From Alkalibacillus silvisoli (GTDB taxonomy: Bacteria; Bacillota; Bacilli; Bacillales; Alkalibacillaceae), in NCBI RefSeq assembly GCF_039521975.1, contig NZ_BAAACZ010000011.1, positions 1 to 64,000 on the forward strand: a stretch of DNA of 64,000 bases, read 5' to 3'. A program made the position numbers and the translations under genes. This document shows, piece after piece, positions 25,502 to 35,146 of the stretch. The notes below the pieces were generated by a model. That model was given only the letters and a program-made list of their open reading frames with translations, did no database searches and was not told where the DNA came from. Each line of letters opens with the position of its first letter. Position 1 is the first letter of the stretch.

Positions 25502-26470
25502 ATGTTTGAGCATTATAGTGTTTTGAACAACGAAGCAATCAAAGGATTAGACATCAAAGAAGAAGGCACATATGTGGACTGTACCTTAGGTGGGGCAGGC
25601 CACTCTAAAGAGATTTTAAAGCAATTAACAAAAGGGAATCTAGTCGCATTCGATCAAGATGAACATGCAATAGAATATGCAAAAGGTATTTTACATCCGT
25701 ATGAGCATCAGGTCCAATTTATAAAAAGTAACTTTGTAAATTTAGAAAGTGAATTAAACGAGTTAGGATTAAATGAAGTAGACGGGATTATATTTGATTT
25801 AGGTGTATCCTCACCACAACTAGACGAGGGGGAAAGAGGATTTAGTTTTCACCAAGACGCACCATTAGATATGAGAATGGATCAGTCTAATCCGGTTAGT
25901 GCCTATCATGTCGTAAATGAATGGCCTTATGAAGACTTAGTTAGAATTTTCTTTAAGTATGGTGAAGAGAAGTTTTCTAAACAAATTGCTCGTCAAATTG
26001 AAAAGAGACGTGAAGAAAAGCAAATCGAAACAACCTTACAGTTAGTGGACATTATTAAAGAAGCTATACCGGCTTTTGCAAGAAGAAAAGGTGGTCACCC
26101 AGCTAAGCGGATTTTCCAAGCTATAAGAATTGCTGTTAATGATGAGCTAAATGTCTTTCAAGATGCCCTACATCAGGCAGCTAGAACATTATCTATAGGC
26201 GGGAGATTAGCTGTTATAACCTTCCACTCATTAGAAGATCGAATTTGTAAACAAGCGATGAAAAAGTGGAGCACAGAACCACCAATTCCAAAAGATATAC
26301 CAGTATTACCTGAGGAAGTACAACCACCATTCAAACTGATTACGAGAAAGCCAATTGTTGCCTCAGATGAAGAACTTGAAGAAAATAGACGATCTCGTTC
26401 AGCTAAGCTAAGAATCGTTGAAAAAGTAAAAGAGTGGGAAGAACAATACACGCTTGATGAAAGGAGATAA
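25502..26470 (+). CDS. rsmH: 16S rRNA (cytosine(1402)-N(4))-methyltransferase RsmH
   Basis: RsmH (MraW) methylates N4 of C1402 in the decoding centre of 16S rRNA. The 322-residue protein starts MFEHYSVLNNEAIKGL, has the SAM motif YVDCTLGGAGHSKEIL near 23-38, IIFDLGVSSPQLDEGERGFSF near 96-116, and GGRLAVITFHSLEDRICK near 236-253. ATG at 25502 fits GAGGTG and the family start; a GTG at 25490 would place the ribosome site inside the gene. It follows mraZ by 21 bases. Confidence 0.95.
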   Translation: MFEHYSVLNNEAIKGLDIKEEGTYVDCTLGGAGHSKEILKQLTKGNLVAFDQDEHAIEYAKGILHPYEHQVQFIKSNFVNLESELNELGLNEVDGIIFDLGVSSPQLDEGERGFSFHQDAPLDMRMDQSNPVSAYHVVNEWPYEDLVRIFFKYGEEKFSKQIARQIEKRREEKQIETTLQLVDIIKEAIPAFARRKGGHPAKRIFQAIRIAVNDELNVFQDALHQAARTLSIGGRLAVITFHSLEDRICKQAMKKWSTEPPIPKDIPVLPEEVQPPFKLITRKPIVASDEELEENRRSRSAKLRIVEKVKEWEEQYTLDERR

Positions 26471-26476
26471 TACTTT

Positions 26477-26857
26477 ATGGCTCTTGAACAAGTTAGATCT
26501 TATCAAGTACAACAACCTGTTCAACCAGAACGAAAGAAAGATCCACAACCAAAACCTACCTCACAACCAGCTAAAAAACCTTGGTTTACTAGAGGTGAAA
26601 AAGTTTTATATTCAATCGGTATTGTTATGATTGCTGTTATGGCTGTTATTGTTGTGAGTTTTTCATCTTCAGTTGATTCGTTAAATCGTGATGTACAACA
26701 ATTAAATACGCAAGTACAAGAAGTGCAGTCACAAAACAATTCACTTCAAGCAGAAGTACAAGAGCTTAGCAATCCGAATCGAATCTTAACGATCGCTGAA
26801 GAAAATGGCTTAAACATCCGCCATGCAGAAGTAAGACAAGCGAATAATACTCCTTAA
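26477..26857 (+). CDS. ftsL: Cell division protein FtsL
   Basis: FtsL is a bitopic membrane protein that joins DivIC and DivIB in the divisome. The 126-residue protein has a cytoplasmic, Pro- and Gln-rich tail (1-40), one membrane segment at 46-65 (VLYSIGIVMIAVMAVIVVSF), and an external coiled coil (VDSLNRDVQQLNTQVQEVQSQNNSLQAEVQEL) before a short conserved end. Short length and lack of strong identity are normal for FtsL. Position between rsmH and pbpB confirms it. Confidence 0.92.
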   Translation: MALEQVRSYQVQQPVQPERKKDPQPKPTSQPAKKPWFTRGEKVLYSIGIVMIAVMAVIVVSFSSSVDSLNRDVQQLNTQVQEVQSQNNSLQAEVQELSNPNRILTIAEENGLNIRHAEVRQANNTP

Positions 26858-26870
26858 GGCGTGGTTAAAT

Positions 26871-29123
26871 ATGCGTAAAGTCAATCAAAATGGTGTTATG
26901 CTGCTAATTGTCGTCGTAATCTTTTCGATATTCTTCCTAACGATTATCGGCCGATTTATGTATATTCAAGTAACTGGTGAAGTACAATCGGTCGATTTAA
27001 TTGCTTATTCAGAGAATATGCGTGAAACTCAAACGAACCTACCAGCAGAACGTGGGAAAATTTATGATCGATCAGGTATGGTATTAGCAGACAATAGGCC
27101 AGTTTATAATATGTATGCAATATTAGATGAAACTTATACAGGAAATTCTTCAACATCTTTACATGTTGAAGATATTAATTATACCGCTGAACAGCTTGCT
27201 TCTGTATTGGATGAAGATCAATCTGAAATAGAAGAACGATTGGCTCATGGTGTAGAGGAAGACCGCTACCAAATCGAGTTTGGTTCAACAGGTCAAAGTA
27301 TTCCAGAAAGTGTTGTAGAAGAAATAGAGGAATTAGAACTTCCTGGCATTTATTTTGAACAGACATTACAAAGGTATTATCCTAATGATTTGTATGCCTC
27401 TCAAATAATCGGTTACACAGGACATACTGGTGATGAAGAGGACAGACAAGTGCGTGGTGCGTATGGAATTGAATTAGAGTTTGATGAATATTTGACAGGA
27501 AAAGATGGTTTTATCAGTTATCATCAAGATAGTTATGGTTATCAGTTAAGAAATGCTGATGAAGTTGTTCAATCACCAGAAGATGGTCATGATATTCAAC
27601 TGACTCTTGATCAAAAAATTCAATCCTTCTTAGAAGATGCGCTCACCACAGTTGAAGAGACTTATGACCCTGAACGTATTATGGCAGGAGTAATGGACCC
27701 GGAGACAGGCGAGATTTTAGCGATGGCTAATCGACCGACATTTAATCCAAATACGCGCGATAATATTGAAAATTGGTATAATGACATGGTTTCATCACCA
27801 TTCGAACCTGGGTCTACTATGAAGATTTTCACCTTAGCTGCAGCAATTGAAGAAGGGGTATACAATGGAAATGACACGTTTCAATCAGGTCAGTTCAAAA
27901 TTAGTGACCACGGTAGGTCCATACATGACCATGACCCAGACGGTTGGGGTGAGATTACATATGATGAAGGTATATTACGTTCATCAAACGTTGTGATGGC
28001 TGAGTTACTTTGGAATCGCATGGGGCCTGAAACTTACTTAGATTACCTTGAAGACTTTCATTTAGACCGTATGACGGGTGTTGATTTAACAGGAGAGCGG
28101 ATTGGAACCATTTCATATGGTGGGCCATGGGAGCAAATAACAACAGCATATGGCCAAGGCTCGACATTTACTCCAATGCAAATAATGAAAGCAGCGACGG
28201 CCTTAGCTAATGATGGTGAAATGGTTCAGCCGTATGTAGTATCAAATGTTCTTGAGCCAGAAACAAATGAAATTGTAGAACAAAAGGAAAGAGAAGTTGT
28301 AGGTCAACCGATTAGTCCTGATACGGTTACTCAAGTGGTTGATCTGTTAGGTCAAACGGTAACGGAAGATGAAGGTACAGCCGGTGCATTTGCCCTAGAT
28401 CAATATACGACTTTTGGTAAAACAGGTACCGCATCAATTCCAGACCCTGAAACAGGCTTATATATGAGTGGAGCATCAAATTATGTCTTTTCATTTGTTG
28501 GGATGGCTCCACAAGATGACCCTGAACTACTAATGTTTGTTGCGGTCAAACAACCTGATATTGATTACCGGTATGAAGGTAGTGATACAACATCTTATAT
28601 CTATCGAACGGTTATGGAAAATAGTTTACATTATTTAGATGTTACACCTGACCAAGAACAAGCTGATGCTATGAATGAAATTGATTTAGGCGATTATAAA
28701 GGAGCATCAGTGGATACTGTATTGAATGAATTAGAGGATGCGGGTGTTAGAGTTGAAGTGATTGGAGAAGGTGATCAAGTAGAAGATATATGGCCGTCAA
28801 GTGAGAGTCAAGTATTATCGAATCAAAGAGTCTTATTAAAATCAGATGGTGAGATGACGATTCCGGATCTAACTGGTTGGACATTACGAGATGTCATTGC
28901 TTTAAGTCGAATAACAGGTATTGAATTAGATTATATCGGAACAGGCTTTGTTAAAGATCAGAACATAGAAGCTGGATCTACTTTAAGTGAAGATCGTAGA
29001 CTTGTTGTCGAGTTAAGCAATGAACGTAATTCAGATGACGATGATGAAGAAGAAGAAAATGAATCTGACAGTGAAGAATCTGAGGAAGACGCTTTAGAAG
29101 ATGAAGAAGAACAATTTGAATAA
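26871..29123 (+). CDS. pbpB: Penicillin-binding protein 2B, septal transpeptidase
   Basis: This class B PBP crosslinks septal peptidoglycan. The 750-residue protein has an N-terminal membrane anchor (10-30), a dimerisation domain (from PAERGKIYDRSGMVLADNRP), the transpeptidase domain with active-site Ser near 313 (EPGSTMKIF), SSN near 370 and KTG near 515, and two C-terminal PASTA domains (about 595-720). The tail of some 30 residues is nearly all Asp and Glu, which is unusual and suits a salt-adapted host. It lies 13 bases after ftsL. Confidence 0.95.
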   Translation: MRKVNQNGVMLLIVVVIFSIFFLTIIGRFMYIQVTGEVQSVDLIAYSENMRETQTNLPAERGKIYDRSGMVLADNRPVYNMYAILDETYTGNSSTSLHVEDINYTAEQLASVLDEDQSEIEERLAHGVEEDRYQIEFGSTGQSIPESVVEEIEELELPGIYFEQTLQRYYPNDLYASQIIGYTGHTGDEEDRQVRGAYGIELEFDEYLTGKDGFISYHQDSYGYQLRNADEVVQSPEDGHDIQLTLDQKIQSFLEDALTTVEETYDPERIMAGVMDPETGEILAMANRPTFNPNTRDNIENWYNDMVSSPFEPGSTMKIFTLAAAIEEGVYNGNDTFQSGQFKISDHGRSIHDHDPDGWGEITYDEGILRSSNVVMAELLWNRMGPETYLDYLEDFHLDRMTGVDLTGERIGTISYGGPWEQITTAYGQGSTFTPMQIMKAATALANDGEMVQPYVVSNVLEPETNEIVEQKEREVVGQPISPDTVTQVVDLLGQTVTEDEGTAGAFALDQYTTFGKTGTASIPDPETGLYMSGASNYVFSFVGMAPQDDPELLMFVAVKQPDIDYRYEGSDTTSYIYRTVMENSLHYLDVTPDQEQADAMNEIDLGDYKGASVDTVLNELEDAGVRVEVIGEGDQVEDIWPSSESQVLSNQRVLLKSDGEMTIPDLTGWTLRDVIALSRITGIELDYIGTGFVKDQNIEAGSTLSEDRRLVVELSNERNSDDDDEEEENESDSEESEEDALEDEEEQFE

Positions 29124-29137
29124 TAAATGGACAATGG

Positions 29138-29165
29138 TCTAAAATATCGCTTTTTCTCATACGTT
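29138..29165 (+). promoter_or_regulatory. Possible SigE promoter for spoVD
   Basis: TCTAAA, 14 bases, CATACGTT fits the SigE -10 consensus CATACA-T in most positions, though the -35 is weak. B. subtilis spoVD is SigE-dependent, so a mother-cell promoter is expected in this 77-base gap. A perfect hairpin ATACAAGC/GCTTGTAT at 29168-29186 lies just after it. Confidence 0.4.
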
Positions 29166-29200
29166 TAATACAAGCAAAGCTTGTATAAAGGAGAATGAAC

Positions 29201-31135
29201 ATGAGACGTGTTTCAATTGTGACAGTGAGAAAGCGGTTGGCCATTGTTTTTTTATGTATTGCGGTTTACTTTGTCATTATGTTTGGAAAATTAGCTTATG
29301 TTCAGCTAATTTCCAGTCCAGAAATAGTATCAAAAGCAGAGGAATTGTGGAGTCGTGACATTCCATTCCAACCTGAAAGAGGTAACATATTAGACCGAAA
29401 TGGGGAGGTATTAGTAGAAAACGAGGTGGCACCAAGCTTATTGATTGTGCCTCGTCAGATTGAAGATGTTGATTATGCAGTTGATCAGTTAAGTCAAATT
29501 ATTGATATTGATCAAGCTAAGTTACGTGATCATTTGACTCAAAATGTTTCAGTAGAAGCGATCCATCCTGAAGGGAGAAAGCTTAATAAAGATCAAGTTG
29601 ATGCAATTAGAACATTAAATTTACCTGGACTTTATTTAGCGGAAGATTCAAAAAGGTTCTATCCTCATGATGAAAAATTAGCTCATGTTTTAGGCTTTAC
29701 AGGTATTGATAATCAAGGTTTAATGGGCCTAGAAGCGAGCTATGATGAAGTGTTAAATGGTGAGGAAGGAGCATTATCCTTTTTCTCAGATGCTAAAGGT
29801 CATCGTCTTGAAGATCTATCAAATCGTTATACACCTCCTGAAGACGGGGAGCACCTTTCTTTGACAATAGATGCAGACATACAAGCTATTGTTGAGCGTG
29901 AGCTTGACCAGGCGGTAGCTGAATATAATCCGGATGGGGCTATGGCCATAGTGATGGACCCTAATAATGGGGAAGTACTTTCAATGGCAACACGGCCTAG
30001 CTTCCATCCTAATGAATATCAGTCTGTATCGCCAGAAATATATAATCGTAATTTACCCGTTTTTAGTACGTATGAACCGGGTTCAACGTTTAAGATTATA
30101 ACTCTATCAGCAGCTCTTGAAGAGGCGCTTGTTGATTTGGAGGAAGATGACTATCATGACCATGGACATATCGAAGTAGGTGGTGCGCACTTACGCTGTT
30201 GGGAGAAAGGCGGACATGGCGATCAATCCTATTTAGAAGTTGTACAAAACTCTTGTAACCCTGGTTTTGTTAATTTAGGTCAAAAGCTTGGTGAAGAAAA
30301 ATTATTTAGTTATATCGACCAATTTGGCTTTGGCGAAAAGACTGGAATTGATTTAGAAGGCGAAAGTACAGGGATTCTATTTGATGAAGAACAAGTTGGA
30401 CCTGTGGAGTTAGCAACAACTTCATTCGGCCAAGGGGTGTCTGTTACACCGATTCAGCAAGTAACTGCTGTTGCAGCGGCCATAAACGGTGGGTACCTTT
30501 ACGAACCATATGTAGTAAATGGTGTTGTTGACCCGATAACAGGTGAGATGTCCCAAGATCGAGAACCTAACATGAAAGCACAAGTGATTTCTAGTGAAAC
30601 ATCTAATGAAGTAAAAAATGCATTAGAACATGTTGTCGCTAAAGGAACAGGTAGAGGGGCTTATGTACAGGGTTACCGTGTTGGTGGGAAAACAGGTACT
30701 GCACAAAAAGTAGGCCCAGACGGCCGGTATCTAGAAAATGACCATATCGTTTCTTTTATAGGGTTTGCGCCAGCTGATGACCCGGAAGTACTGGTCTATA
30801 TCGCAGTTGATAACCCTAAAGACGTATTACAATTTGGTGGTGTTGTTGCCAGTCCAATTGCTGGGAGAATTATTGGTGATTCACTTCGACATTTAGACGT
30901 TCCAATGCGTGAAGATGGTCTTGACAAAGAGTTTCAGTGGCCTGATGTCCCAACTGTTGAGGTCCCTGAATTAGAGGGAGAAACAGTCAATGATCTTCAA
31001 CAATATTTAACGAATATAACAATTGAAGTAGAAGGTGAAGGTGATGTCGTTATATCACAAGCACCATCGAGTGGAACGGTAGTAGAGTCTGGTTCAACCA
31101 TCAGAGTTTTCTTGGGGGATGAAGAAATCCAGTAA
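29201..31135 (+). CDS. spoVD: Stage V sporulation protein D, spore cortex transpeptidase
   Basis: SpoVD is a class B PBP that acts with SpoVE in spore cortex synthesis. The 644-residue protein has an N-terminal membrane segment (RLAIVFLCIAVYFVIMF), dimerisation domain (FQPERGNILDRNGEVLVENE), transpeptidase motifs STFK near 293, SCN near 350 and KTG near 496, and one PASTA domain at the end. A single PASTA and this order separate it from PBP2B. The ATG at 29201 is better spaced from AAAGGAG than that at 29195. Confidence 0.92.
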   Translation: MRRVSIVTVRKRLAIVFLCIAVYFVIMFGKLAYVQLISSPEIVSKAEELWSRDIPFQPERGNILDRNGEVLVENEVAPSLLIVPRQIEDVDYAVDQLSQIIDIDQAKLRDHLTQNVSVEAIHPEGRKLNKDQVDAIRTLNLPGLYLAEDSKRFYPHDEKLAHVLGFTGIDNQGLMGLEASYDEVLNGEEGALSFFSDAKGHRLEDLSNRYTPPEDGEHLSLTIDADIQAIVERELDQAVAEYNPDGAMAIVMDPNNGEVLSMATRPSFHPNEYQSVSPEIYNRNLPVFSTYEPGSTFKIITLSAALEEALVDLEEDDYHDHGHIEVGGAHLRCWEKGGHGDQSYLEVVQNSCNPGFVNLGQKLGEEKLFSYIDQFGFGEKTGIDLEGESTGILFDEEQVGPVELATTSFGQGVSVTPIQQVTAVAAAINGGYLYEPYVVNGVVDPITGEMSQDREPNMKAQVISSETSNEVKNALEHVVAKGTGRGAYVQGYRVGGKTGTAQKVGPDGRYLENDHIVSFIGFAPADDPEVLVYIAVDNPKDVLQFGGVVASPIAGRIIGDSLRHLDVPMREDGLDKEFQWPDVPTVEVPELEGETVNDLQQYLTNITIEVEGEGDVVISQAPSSGTVVESGSTIRVFLGDEEIQ

Positions 31136-31286
31136 CCATTGATTAGTTATGTATTGAAATTTGGCGAGTAGTTAAACAAATTGTTGTATGATATAATTTA
31201 TCTTTTCCATTCGGTTAAAATAAATATTATAGTCTCGTGTAGAATTTGTTATAATGAATGTAGACTTTTTAAAAGGTAGTGGTGAA

Positions 31287-32759
31287 ATGAAGTTATTAGA
31301 CTTAGTAAATAAACTTCAATTTATAGAAGGTAATGATCGTAATAGTTTATTAAATATTGATATTACATCAATTGAAATGGATTCTCGTCAAGTTGAGCAG
31401 GGCTCGCTGTTTGTTTGTGTTAAAGGCTTAACATTAGATGGCCATCATTTTGTAGGTGAAGCTATAGGTAATGGTGCATCAGCTATTATAGCAGAACAAC
31501 CTGTAGAAGCTGATGTACCTGTTTTACTTGTCCCTAACAGTTTAAAAGCATTAGCAACTTTAGCCGATACGTTTTACGGAAATCCAAGCCATTCATTAAA
31601 TGTAGTTGGTGTGACGGGTACAAATGGCAAAACGACGTTAACTTATTTATTAGATGCAATCTTTAGAAAAGCAGAGCACAAAACAGCGTTAATTGGAACA
31701 ATAGATATGAAAATTGGAGATGAAAGCTTCCCAGTTCAAAATACAACACCTAATGCTATTTTCCTACATAAAAACTTAAAGTTAATGAAAGAAAAAGGCG
31801 TTAAAACAGTTATTATGGAGGTCTCTTCGCATGCATTAAAACAAGGTAGAGTGTATGGAGTTGACTTTGATCATGCTGTTTTCACTAATTTATCGCAGGA
31901 CCATTTAGACTATCACCCTAATATGGAAGATTACGCTTATGCGAAATCATTACTTTTTGCGCAACTTGGTAATACTTATACTAATCAAAAAAAATCAGCA
32001 ATTATTAACATTGATGATGAGTATCATGATGTTATGTTAAATGCAACAGCTCAGCCAGTTGTTACGTATAGCTTAGAAAAACCAGCTGTTATTCAAGCTC
32101 ATGACTATGAATTATCGCCGAGTGGTTTAAAGTTCGATGTCTATACACCAGAGGGATCTGTAAACATTACAACAAAATTATCTGGTAAATTTAATATTTA
32201 CAACATATTGGCTGCAATGGGTGTCGCTTACCGATATGAGATTCCTTTAACTACGATTCAAGATGCTATTAAAGAATTACAAGGTGTTCCAGGAAGGTTT
32301 GAGTTAGTCGATGCTAACCAACCATTTTCGATTATTGTAGACTATGCGCATACACCTGATTCATTAGAAAATGTTTTACAAACAATTGATGAGTTAAAGG
32401 AACACCGCGTTATAACGGTTGTAGGATGTGGTGGAGACAGAGATCGCTCTAAACGGCCTAAAATGGCAAGTGCAGCTATGAAGTATAGCGATCATGTTAT
32501 TTTCACTTCTGATAATCCTAGAACAGAAGATCCTCATGTAATATTAGCAGATATGACAAGTCATTTAACAGATGATGATGGATTATTTACGGTAATTGAA
32601 AGTAGACGTGAAGCAATCGAACGTGCAATTCATGTTGCTAATGAAGGGGATATTATTTTAATTGCTGGTAAAGGTCATGAAACTTATCAAGAGGTTAACG
32701 GTAAACGTCATCATTTTGATGATCGTGAAGTTGCTAAAGAGATGATCTTATCACCTTGA
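31287..32759 (+). CDS. murE: UDP-N-acetylmuramoyl-L-alanyl-D-glutamate--2,6-diaminopimelate ligase
   Basis: MurE adds the third residue to the peptidoglycan stem peptide. Of 490 residues, the ATP loop VTGTNGKTTLTYLL lies near 109-122. The DNPRTEDP motif in the C-terminal domain marks meso-diaminopimelate specificity, in line with a Bacillus-type wall. The start at 31287 follows GGTAGTGGTGAA; an upstream ATG at 31254 has no ribosome site. The 150-base gap after spoVD has AT-rich -10-like TATAAT elements, but I see no clear -35. Confidence 0.94.
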   Translation: MKLLDLVNKLQFIEGNDRNSLLNIDITSIEMDSRQVEQGSLFVCVKGLTLDGHHFVGEAIGNGASAIIAEQPVEADVPVLLVPNSLKALATLADTFYGNPSHSLNVVGVTGTNGKTTLTYLLDAIFRKAEHKTALIGTIDMKIGDESFPVQNTTPNAIFLHKNLKLMKEKGVKTVIMEVSSHALKQGRVYGVDFDHAVFTNLSQDHLDYHPNMEDYAYAKSLLFAQLGNTYTNQKKSAIINIDDEYHDVMLNATAQPVVTYSLEKPAVIQAHDYELSPSGLKFDVYTPEGSVNITTKLSGKFNIYNILAAMGVAYRYEIPLTTIQDAIKELQGVPGRFELVDANQPFSIIVDYAHTPDSLENVLQTIDELKEHRVITVVGCGGDRDRSKRPKMASAAMKYSDHVIFTSDNPRTEDPHVILADMTSHLTDDDGLFTVIESRREAIERAIHVANEGDIILIAGKGHETYQEVNGKRHHFDDREVAKEMILSP

Positions 32760-32782
32760 ATCGGTAAAGAGGAGTATGACGC

Positions 32783-34135
32783 ATGAATAAATTTACTACA
32801 GAGCTTTTAAATAAGTTATTTCCAAACAATCGGAATTTAAATGATCAAGTGGTAAGTATTGATCGTATTTACACAGATAGTAGAGAAGCGGTCAATAATG
32901 GTTTGTTCGTGCCTATTGTTGGTGAGAGGTTTAATGGGCACGATTTTATTTTGCAAGCTGTTGATAAAGGTGCTGTTGCAGCTATTTGGTCAACTGAACA
33001 AGAAGTGCCTACAGAGCTTTCAGAACAATTCCCATTGTTTTTCGTCGACGATACACTTGATGGTTTACAACAACTAGCAAGTGCTTATAGGGATTATGTT
33101 GACCCAACGGTAATAGGTGTTACAGGCTCAAATGGTAAAACAACGACGAAGGAAATAATTGGTTCATCCTTAGCGCATTACTTTGAAGTATCCAAAACGG
33201 AAGGTAACTTAAATAATTTAATTGGCATGCCGTTATCGATTCTAAGCATGCCTGTTAATACTGAAGTTCTTGTCTTAGAGATGGGAATGAATAGCTTTGG
33301 TGAGATCGAGCATTTATCTGAAATTGCCAAGCCTGATCTAGCTGTTATTACAAATATTGGCGAATCGCATATCGAACATTTAGGTAGTCGTGAAGGAATT
33401 GCTAAAGCAAAGCTCGAAATTGTAAAAGGGCTCAACGAAAATGGTGTCCTCATAGTTGATGGTGATGAACCGTTACTTGAGATTAATAACTATAAACAAG
33501 TGTTGAGTTGTGGGTTTCACAATGGGTTGGATTATCAAGTGACAGAAGTTTTCCAGTCAGAAGATCAAACGTCATTTAAAGTAAACAATCAGCCATTATC
33601 GATTCCTTTATTAGGTAAACATCAAGCAAAAAATGCTGCCTATGCCTTAGCTATTAGTGACTGGTTAAAGGTCGATCAAAATAAAATGGCAGCGTCTCTT
33701 GCTAATTTGTCGTTACCAGGGATGCGTTTTGAACAAATCAAAACGGAATCTGGAGCGTTAATGATTAACGATGCATACAATGCTTCTGCTACATCAATGA
33801 GAGCCTCTATTGATGTAGTGAAAAAATTGCCATATACAAATAAAGTTCTCGTATTAGGAGATATATTTGAGTTGGGTGAATTTGCAGCAAGCGAACACCG
33901 AAAAGTAGGCGAAGTTATCGATCAAGAAATTGATGTTGTTTTCACTATTGGTCAAGATAGTCAATATATTATAGAAGCACTACCAAAACAATTTACCGGC
34001 AAATCACAGCATTTTCATGAACGTGATCAATTAATCCGTAGAATTAAAGATTATATGTATGAAGATACTGTTATATTACTTAAAGCTTCACGTGGCATGA
34101 AGTTTGAAGAGATTATTCAAAAGCTAGAAGATTAA
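32783..34135 (+). CDS. murF: UDP-N-acetylmuramoyl-tripeptide--D-alanyl-D-alanine ligase
   Basis: MurF adds D-Ala-D-Ala to finish the UDP-MurNAc-pentapeptide. The 450-residue protein shows the Mur ligase ATP loop VTGSNGKTTTKEIIG near 113-127, EMGMNSFGEIEHL, and the C-terminal INDAYNASATSMRASID and VLGDIFELGE motifs typical of MurF. In B. subtilis murF lies far away beside ddl. Here it sits between murE and mraY as in many other bacteria, so the last two Mur ligation steps are encoded together. Confidence 0.95.
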   Translation: MNKFTTELLNKLFPNNRNLNDQVVSIDRIYTDSREAVNNGLFVPIVGERFNGHDFILQAVDKGAVAAIWSTEQEVPTELSEQFPLFFVDDTLDGLQQLASAYRDYVDPTVIGVTGSNGKTTTKEIIGSSLAHYFEVSKTEGNLNNLIGMPLSILSMPVNTEVLVLEMGMNSFGEIEHLSEIAKPDLAVITNIGESHIEHLGSREGIAKAKLEIVKGLNENGVLIVDGDEPLLEINNYKQVLSCGFHNGLDYQVTEVFQSEDQTSFKVNNQPLSIPLLGKHQAKNAAYALAISDWLKVDQNKMAASLANLSLPGMRFEQIKTESGALMINDAYNASATSMRASIDVVKKLPYTNKVLVLGDIFELGEFAASEHRKVGEVIDQEIDVVFTIGQDSQYIIEALPKQFTGKSQHFHERDQLIRRIKDYMYEDTVILLKASRGMKFEEIIQKLED

Positions 34136-34162
34136 AGAAGTGAAAGAAAGGAAGAATAGGTT

Positions 34163-35146
34163 TTGTCACAAACATTAATATTTATAACAATCGCAGTATC
34201 ATTTTTAATATCAGCCCTGTTATCACCAGTGCTCATACCATTCTTACGCCGATTGAAGTTCGGACAAAGCATTCGTGAAGAAGGTCCTGAATCACACCAA
34301 GCCAAATCAGGTACACCTACGATGGGTGGTGTGATGATTATATTTTCAATTGTAGCAACGTCCTTAATTCTCGTGCTAAGAGATGCTACGACGTTATTCT
34401 CTACAGAATTGTTTATATTATTATTTGTATTAGTAGGTTATGGCCTTATAGGATTTTTAGATGATTTTATTAAAATCTCCAAAAAACGAAACTTAGGGTT
34501 AACGTCTAAACAAAAGATGTTATGCCAAATAGTCATTGCTGTTGTAGTTTATATAATTTTACACAATAGTGGTTTTCCAACAGATATAGCTATTCCAGGT
34601 ACAGATTTTTCAATTGAACTTGGGTGGTTATATGGCATTTTAATCTTAGTCATGTTAGTTGGTGCTTCAAATGCGGTGAACTTAACAGATGGACTAGATG
34701 GCTTAGTTGCAGGAACAGCATCAATTGCTTTTGCTGCGTTTGGTATTATTGGTTGGGCCTTTGGGGTGCCGACTGAAATTGTTATTTTCACCTTTTCAGT
34801 AGTGGGTGCATTACTTGGGTTTTTAGTATTTAATAGTCACCCTGCTAAAGTATTCATGGGTGATACAGGTTCTTTAGCCATTGGTGCCGCATTGGCTATT
34901 ATTGCAATTTTAATGAAACTTGAAATTTTACTCATTATCATAGGTGGAGTATTTGTTATTGAAACGTTATCTGTTATTATTCAAGTGATCTCCTACAAGA
35001 CAACAGGTAAACGAGTCTTTAAAATGAGCCCGCTACATCACCATTATGAACTAGTTGGATGGTCAGAATGGCGAGTCGTTATAACATTTTGGTTAGTCGG
35101 ATTCATATGCGCTGCCTTTGGGGTTTACATTGAGGTGTTAATCTAG
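34163..35146 (+). CDS. mraY: Phospho-N-acetylmuramoyl-pentapeptide-transferase
   Basis: MraY moves phospho-MurNAc-pentapeptide to undecaprenyl phosphate, making lipid I. The 327-residue membrane protein has about ten helices, the HQAKSGTPTMGG motif near 47-58, the catalytic LGFLDDFIKI-type DD motif near 98, NLTDGLDGLVAG near 172 and PLHHHYELVGW near 290. It starts at TTG 34163 behind GAAAGGAAG. Its TAG stop shares one base with the GTG start of murD. Confidence 0.95.
   Translation: MSQTLIFITIAVSFLISALLSPVLIPFLRRLKFGQSIREEGPESHQAKSGTPTMGGVMIIFSIVATSLILVLRDATTLFSTELFILLFVLVGYGLIGFLDDFIKISKKRNLGLTSKQKMLCQIVIAVVVYIILHNSGFPTDIAIPGTDFSIELGWLYGILILVMLVGASNAVNLTDGLDGLVAGTASIAFAAFGIIGWAFGVPTEIVIFTFSVVGALLGFLVFNSHPAKVFMGDTGSLAIGAALAIIAILMKLEILLIIIGGVFVIETLSVIIQVISYKTTGKRVFKMSPLHHHYELVGWSEWRVVITFWLVGFICAAFGVYIEVLI

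Noticed and set aside
31136..31286. Promoter for murE in the spoVD-murE gap
   Set aside because: Two TATAAT-like elements are present, but neither has a -35 at a credible distance, so I did not list a promoter.
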